Position numbers and translations under genes: made by a program. Below are positions 60,037 to 64,000 of a DNA stretch of 64,000 bases, piece by piece (the stretch's first letter is position 1; every line of letters begins with the position of its first letter). The notes beneath the pieces were generated by a model. That model was not told the origin of the DNA, made no database searches, and worked only from the letters and a program-made list of their open reading frames with translations. The stretch is from Membranipora membranacea (taxonomy: Eukaryota; Bryozoa; Gymnolaemata; Cheilostomatida; Membraniporidae): positions 9,920,001-9,984,000 of the forward strand of contig OU612067.1 of assembly GCA_914767715.1 (NCBI GenBank), in the 5' to 3' direction.

Positions 60037-61170
60037 ATGAGGGATGTTATAAAGCTATTTTGTGTATTAACATACTTCCATATGCTGGTGTCAGGTAAGT
60101 CTTCTCTATATTACCCATCCACATACACTTTCATTGTATTTGTGTGTATGATATTACATCTATGTCTCGCTCAGAGTCAGGTTTAACCAGATAGACGGAT
60201 ATTATTTGACTACTCATATTTTGGCACACTTTACACACCTTGGAAATCCTATGCATAACAGGTCAAACACAATTGCCCAAATATGTTATTGCATGCTCGC
60301 TTTTCTTGTGTCACACAGGAGTGACATATGAAGGAAATGCTGAAGGGGATCCCTACCATCTCTCTTATAACTACCAAGGGAACTTGTATTACTCATGCTA
60401 CAAGTTTGCAAGTTTCTCTACTCGTTCTACAACAGCTGACTATGATGCTGATATGCGGTGGGGAAAGTGTACAGATATGATACGATGATGATGTCAGGAC
60501 ATCAGAGTTCCTTCTTTTAACTGTCATATGCCATCACACACAAAAAATGTTAATATATTCGCTTATAACTGTCGGTCAGTTGAGGATTATTCTGAAACAA
60601 ACTCCAAACTATGTTTTACAGATCTTAGCATGGAGCCTTTAGTTAGATAATGTATGATATGTTACTCGATATTAGTTTAAGTACTATAGGCCAGAACAAA
60701 AACAATCAAAATTTCCTCTTGTAGATACATCAGAGGCGGAGAACGGTGAATATGTGATGGTAGATGGTGGAGATCATCTCATCACAAACCAAAGAGGTAC
60801 TATAATCAGTCACAGAGGATATCCACAGCAGAGCTATCCTAACAGAGTTGAGAGTACACTGAGGATACAAGAAGATGGTGAGCTGCTGGTGACCCTAGAT
60901 GTGCACGCCTTTGAGCTGGAACCTCAGGACACCTCCGGAGACTGTGACGATTTCTTTCAGATAAATACTAGTAACAATGTGTCTGTGTCATGTGGTACTG
61001 ACTTGCAGATGGAGACAGAATTTTTCTGACTGTCAATCAGAAAGTGTCGTCCATTCGTCCTTGCCTGTCCAGTACAATCCGTGTGTCCAACTGTGCCAAA
61101 CAACGTACGGGCGCAGTCAGACACGAATCTGTACAATGGACACCTATGTCACAAGTCCGAACACATGAAT
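60037..61170 (+). pseudogene. Decayed paralogue of the FnII/CUB receptor
   Basis: Exon 1 (60037-60094, 58 nt as in the intact gene) encodes MRDVIKLFCVLTYFHMLVS; an in-frame ATG also lies at 60025. Exon 2 (60319-60474, phases kept) is an FnII remnant: YNYQGNLYYSC and RWGKC remain, but the first and third cysteines (one disulphide pair) are gone, and the donor reads ACAG|ATATGA instead of GT. Exon 3 (from 60725) is the CUB start, with GTIISHRGYPQQSYPNRVES closely matching GTIISHRGYQQQNYFSDVNS of the neighbour and CGTDLQ; a frameshift near 61010 ends it in TGA (61027-61029), and the remaining sequence no longer resembles CUB. No sushi, stalk, helix or tail follows. Duplicated, then lost. Confidence 0.82.
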
Positions 61171-62110
61171 GCTATGTTAAATATGGTATGATTGGTGGTG
61201 TTGAATGTGTTGATGCAGTTCAGACGCAGGTAGTACTCCGAGTAGTGAATGGCTGGCCTGCTATATATTATCCACAAAACATTAGTTTTGTGTTAATGAT
61301 AAATGCATGCGTATATATAATGGAAGAAACCTACATTCAGTGCCTCAAAACCAGTTGAGGACGTGCATACCATATTTTTTACAGGTTTTTTGCCTGATAT
61401 GTGCCAATAAAGCTTCAAAAAAAGAGAAATTACACAACAGCTAACTTTACCAATTCATGTCCAATTTAAATCCATGAGCATCAGTGGGACGGCTTTGCTG
61501 AGTGGTAAGCATGTGTGAACACAGGAGGCCCAAGTTCAACTCCCGGTGAGGCCAATAACACTCTTTCATTACTTGTTGGATTACTACTTTTACCCACTAC
61601 ATCATTAAATCTCACCTTTGCAAACTTTATACAATATCACCTATAACATATGTAAATATCTGGTGTCACCAGGATTTGAACTATATATATACATAGTTTT
61701 TTACACCCAAAGAGCTCATTTTTCTTGAGAAATGTGACAAGGCTCAGTTATTTAATAACACAGTACTGTGTTATAACTTGCAAAATTTACTAACCTTAAC
61801 CTGGCCTTTGACCCTCATATTTTGTAATTATCTTATCTTACCTTAAGCATTATTCTGTACCACGGCGCACCTTATGGCGAGTTATGCAAACTTACTTATC
61901 TCGTCAGTTCGCAGGTTTTTCACATCCCATTTATTCTAAATAACTGAAGAGACAAGTCATCTTTTCACAACAAATATATATATATATATATATATTGTTC
62001 AAATCTTGGCGTCACCGGGATTTGAACTATATACTTCTACATGCCAGATGTTATATATCCTAAACATATCAAAGGATAGTTGTGTAGGTATGACCCTGAA
62101 TAATATTTGA
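61171..62110. other. Repeat remnants only
   Basis: tRNA-like SINE head at 61486-61555 (GGCTTTGCTGAGTGGTAAGC and CCAAGTTCAACTCCCGG). Two minus-strand box B/acceptor remnants (TAGTTCAAATCC.GGTGACACC) lie at about 61661-61685 and 62007-62030. TA runs occur near 61975-61995. Confidence 0.6.
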
Positions 62111-62163
62111 CTAATAAGTAATAAGCATGGCGGGGTGGGATACTTTACTTTTGCTCCCAATAC

Positions 62164-63008
62164 TTGATAGAAAGTTGGTGTAGGAATAATAGGATGTTGA
62201 TAAACATAAAAAAATCTCACTATATGCTTGTACAACCCTCTCATAGAGCCACATGTCTAGATTTAGATCTAAAAATTAACCATAAAAAACTAAACCGAAA
62301 TGCCAATACCAAACTCCTTGGTTTTACTTTGAATGACTCATTGACATGGGACGATCATGTAGACCAGATTTGCATCAAAATAAACAAAAGTTTGGCATTA
62401 TTCCAGAAATGCAGGGCATTCCTAGATAGTAAATCATCTCGTAACTTTTATTTCCAGTATGTCTTTTGTCATATCATATATGGCATCCGCATATATGGCA
62501 ACCTATCACCACAATATATACTTGAAAGAATATACTTGCTCCAAAAGAGGGCTTTCGCCTAATAGCAAATGTCAGCCACATACCATATCATCTAATACAT
62601 ACAAGAGATTTACATACATCTCTTGGTCTGATTCCTTTTCCTCTCCTTGCTGGTCATTTCACCTGTATTTTTGGTTTCCAAATTTTGCATTTGATTGCAC
62701 CTGATTTTCTTTTGGAAGGCTTTATTCCAGCTAGCTCTAAAACCTTTTTTAGAGACAGATACCGATTACATTATCACACTGATCAATTAAGACACAAAAT
62801 CACTACAACTTTTAACTCTTTACCAATTCAGATACGCTCAGCATCCAAACTCACTCATTTTAAACAACAACTATCAAAGCACTTTATATCCTATTAATTC
62901 TTGTTACTTGAGTATTTTTTCTCTCCGCTTAAGTTTTTTCTTTTTTGTTCTGTCACTGCATGAAAAACATTCCTAAAGATGATGTAGAATGACAATAAAA
63001 GTATATAT
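62164..63008 (+). pseudogene. CR1-like retrotransposon relic, C-terminal half and 3' tail
   Basis: Frame 62164-62562 reads WCRNNRMLINIKKSHYMLV, then LLGFTLNDSLTWDDHV and KINKSLALFQKCR, YGIRIYG, LERIYLLQKRA: the region after motif C of CR1/jockey-type reverse transcriptases. Frameshifted continuations give HTDQLRHKITT and FNSLPIQIRSASKLTHFKQQ, the usual C-terminus. The tail ends in GACAATAAAAGTATATATG. 5'-truncated, with two or more frameshifts. Same family as 7690-8142. Confidence 0.85.
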
Positions 63009-63240
63009 GCAACAAAACAAAATGTTTCGGTTGTTGTGATGTGTATAATTCTTGTGCTAAAACTATATGAATATACAGCTCAGAGATAAGTGGTAATGAA
63101 AAGCTGTTATACAAATAATAGGTAACATAGAACCCTTACAATTTTGGTGAACAATTCACCACTGCGTTTAGATTTCAGGAATACATCAGCGGTATTTTGC
63201 CACTCCAGATGTGGACCTAGCCCAAGGCATATTTCTTCCA
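63003..63240 (+). repeat. Direct repeat, copy 1
   Basis: TATGCAACAAAACAAA, GAACAATTCAC.AC and CACTCCAGATGTGGACC recur in the same order at 63755-63975. The first copy starts where the CR1-like tail ends. Confidence 0.78.
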
Positions 63241-63754
63241 GGGTTGCAGACCCTTACCAGAAGTACCAGGTTTACTGATCTATACCAGTGCAGAGAATAG
63301 TTACATGGGTTATCAGACCAAGAAGAGCCTACAAGAGCCAGCATAATGTCATCTGACCTACACACATTTGCAGAGAAGAGATGATCTTCCACAAGAATAA
63401 TGTATCATCATACAAAATCTGTACAAAACAATAATAAACAATTCAACCAGGGAGGTACAAACTCCTTGATTCAACAACAGAAATTTTTCATATGAGCAAT
63501 CATTCAAGGTATGCAAGTTTATCAGAAAAATAATGGTAGTAGCAAGCTGGCTTGGCTTTTCTTGGCAACTGGCTTGAGCTATGACAGCTTTCACTCAGCA
63601 GCCAACAGAAATGTTAGACCAAATTGTCAATAAAATATTTCTATCAGTATGAATCAGAACTGTCTTCCCTTGGAAAAAAGATGTCATGTAATAATTTCTA
63701 CCCCTATAAAGTTGTTTTTCTGAGCAAAAGCTTGTAATTTTTTTGGTCTCTAAT
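63241..63754. other. No gene seen
   Basis: Spacer between two direct repeats; the minus frames here are short and domain-free. Confidence 0.5.
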
Positions 63755-63975
63755 ATGCAACAAAACAAATGCTTGGGTGTTTGTGATGAGTGTATTTTAT
63801 ATGCAAAAACTATGAAAATATACTGTTCAGAGTAAATTGATTATGATAACATGATTATGAAAGTTATAGGGACATAGTACCCTACAGTTTCGGTGAACAA
63901 TTCACTACCGAGCTAAGATTTTAGGTATAGTTCAGTGGAATTGTACCACTCCAGATGTGGACCATAGCGAGAGAA
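63755..63975 (+). repeat. Direct repeat, copy 2
   Basis: Partner of 63003-63240, about 750 bp downstream, moderately diverged. Confidence 0.78.
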
Positions 63976-64000
63976 CTATTATGTAGGACATAAAGGTGAA

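Overview
The window looks like nuclear DNA of an invertebrate animal. It is AT-rich and full of introns. The recognisable genes are split into short exons that mostly begin and end in codon phase 1, each exon carrying one extracellular domain typical of animals (C-type lectin, PAN, CUB, fibronectin type II, sushi-like, thrombospondin type 1). The background is dense in non-LTR retrotransposon relics, hAT-type MITEs, snap-back elements, tRNA-derived SINEs and minisatellites. Nothing bacterial, viral or organellar is seen. The species cannot be named from the sequence; a marine invertebrate (tunicate, lophotrochozoan, echinoderm or similar) is only a guess.

Layout. 1-2690 and 15102-18638 are two copies of one duplicated block. 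Each holds, on the minus strand, the first two exons of a type II membrane protein. The right copy has gained two DNA transposons whose empty sites survive in the left copy. Between them lie a transposon graveyard (hAT transposase relic, RLE-type retrotransposon fragment, CR1-like 3' end; 5661-8142), an older diverged repeat pair (9211-10120 and 11551-12431) and a broken secreted lectin gene (13706-14249). 20.2-20.7 kb holds a poly-C run and a 14-bp minisatellite. 21340-24232 and 24953-27382 are tandem, minus-strand, four-exon type II C-type lectin receptors (short cytoplasmic tail, membrane helix, coiled-coil stalk, lectin domain with QPD and WND). Each carries one different in-frame stop in the stalk exon.

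27.4-39.2 kb is mostly repeats: a hAT MITE, a CR1-like reverse transcriptase relic, minisatellites and two orphan thrombospondin exons. 39239-41550 is an apparently intact secreted PAN plus lectin gene with an EPN motif; its last intron holds a 326-bp palindrome. 41.6-52.8 kb holds a third type II head with a stop just after the membrane helix, a 16-bp repeat with inverted copies, an 85-bp satellite in 170-bp dimers, and a Cys-rich orphan exon. 52799-59037 is the best gene: ten exons, 706 residues, signal peptide-FnII-CUB-sushi-like-CUB-Thr-rich stalk-membrane helix-tyrosine-rich tail. A decayed paralogue follows (60037-61170). The right end holds SINEs, a second CR1-like relic and a direct repeat pair.

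Taken together this is a cluster of cell-surface and secreted recognition proteins in active duplication and decay: lectin receptors able in principle to bind sugars, a secreted lectin, and a CUB/FnII receptor with a signalling-type tail. The architecture suggests innate recognition or self/non-self recognition. That role is inferred from domains and from the pattern of duplication and breakage, not shown by the sequence.
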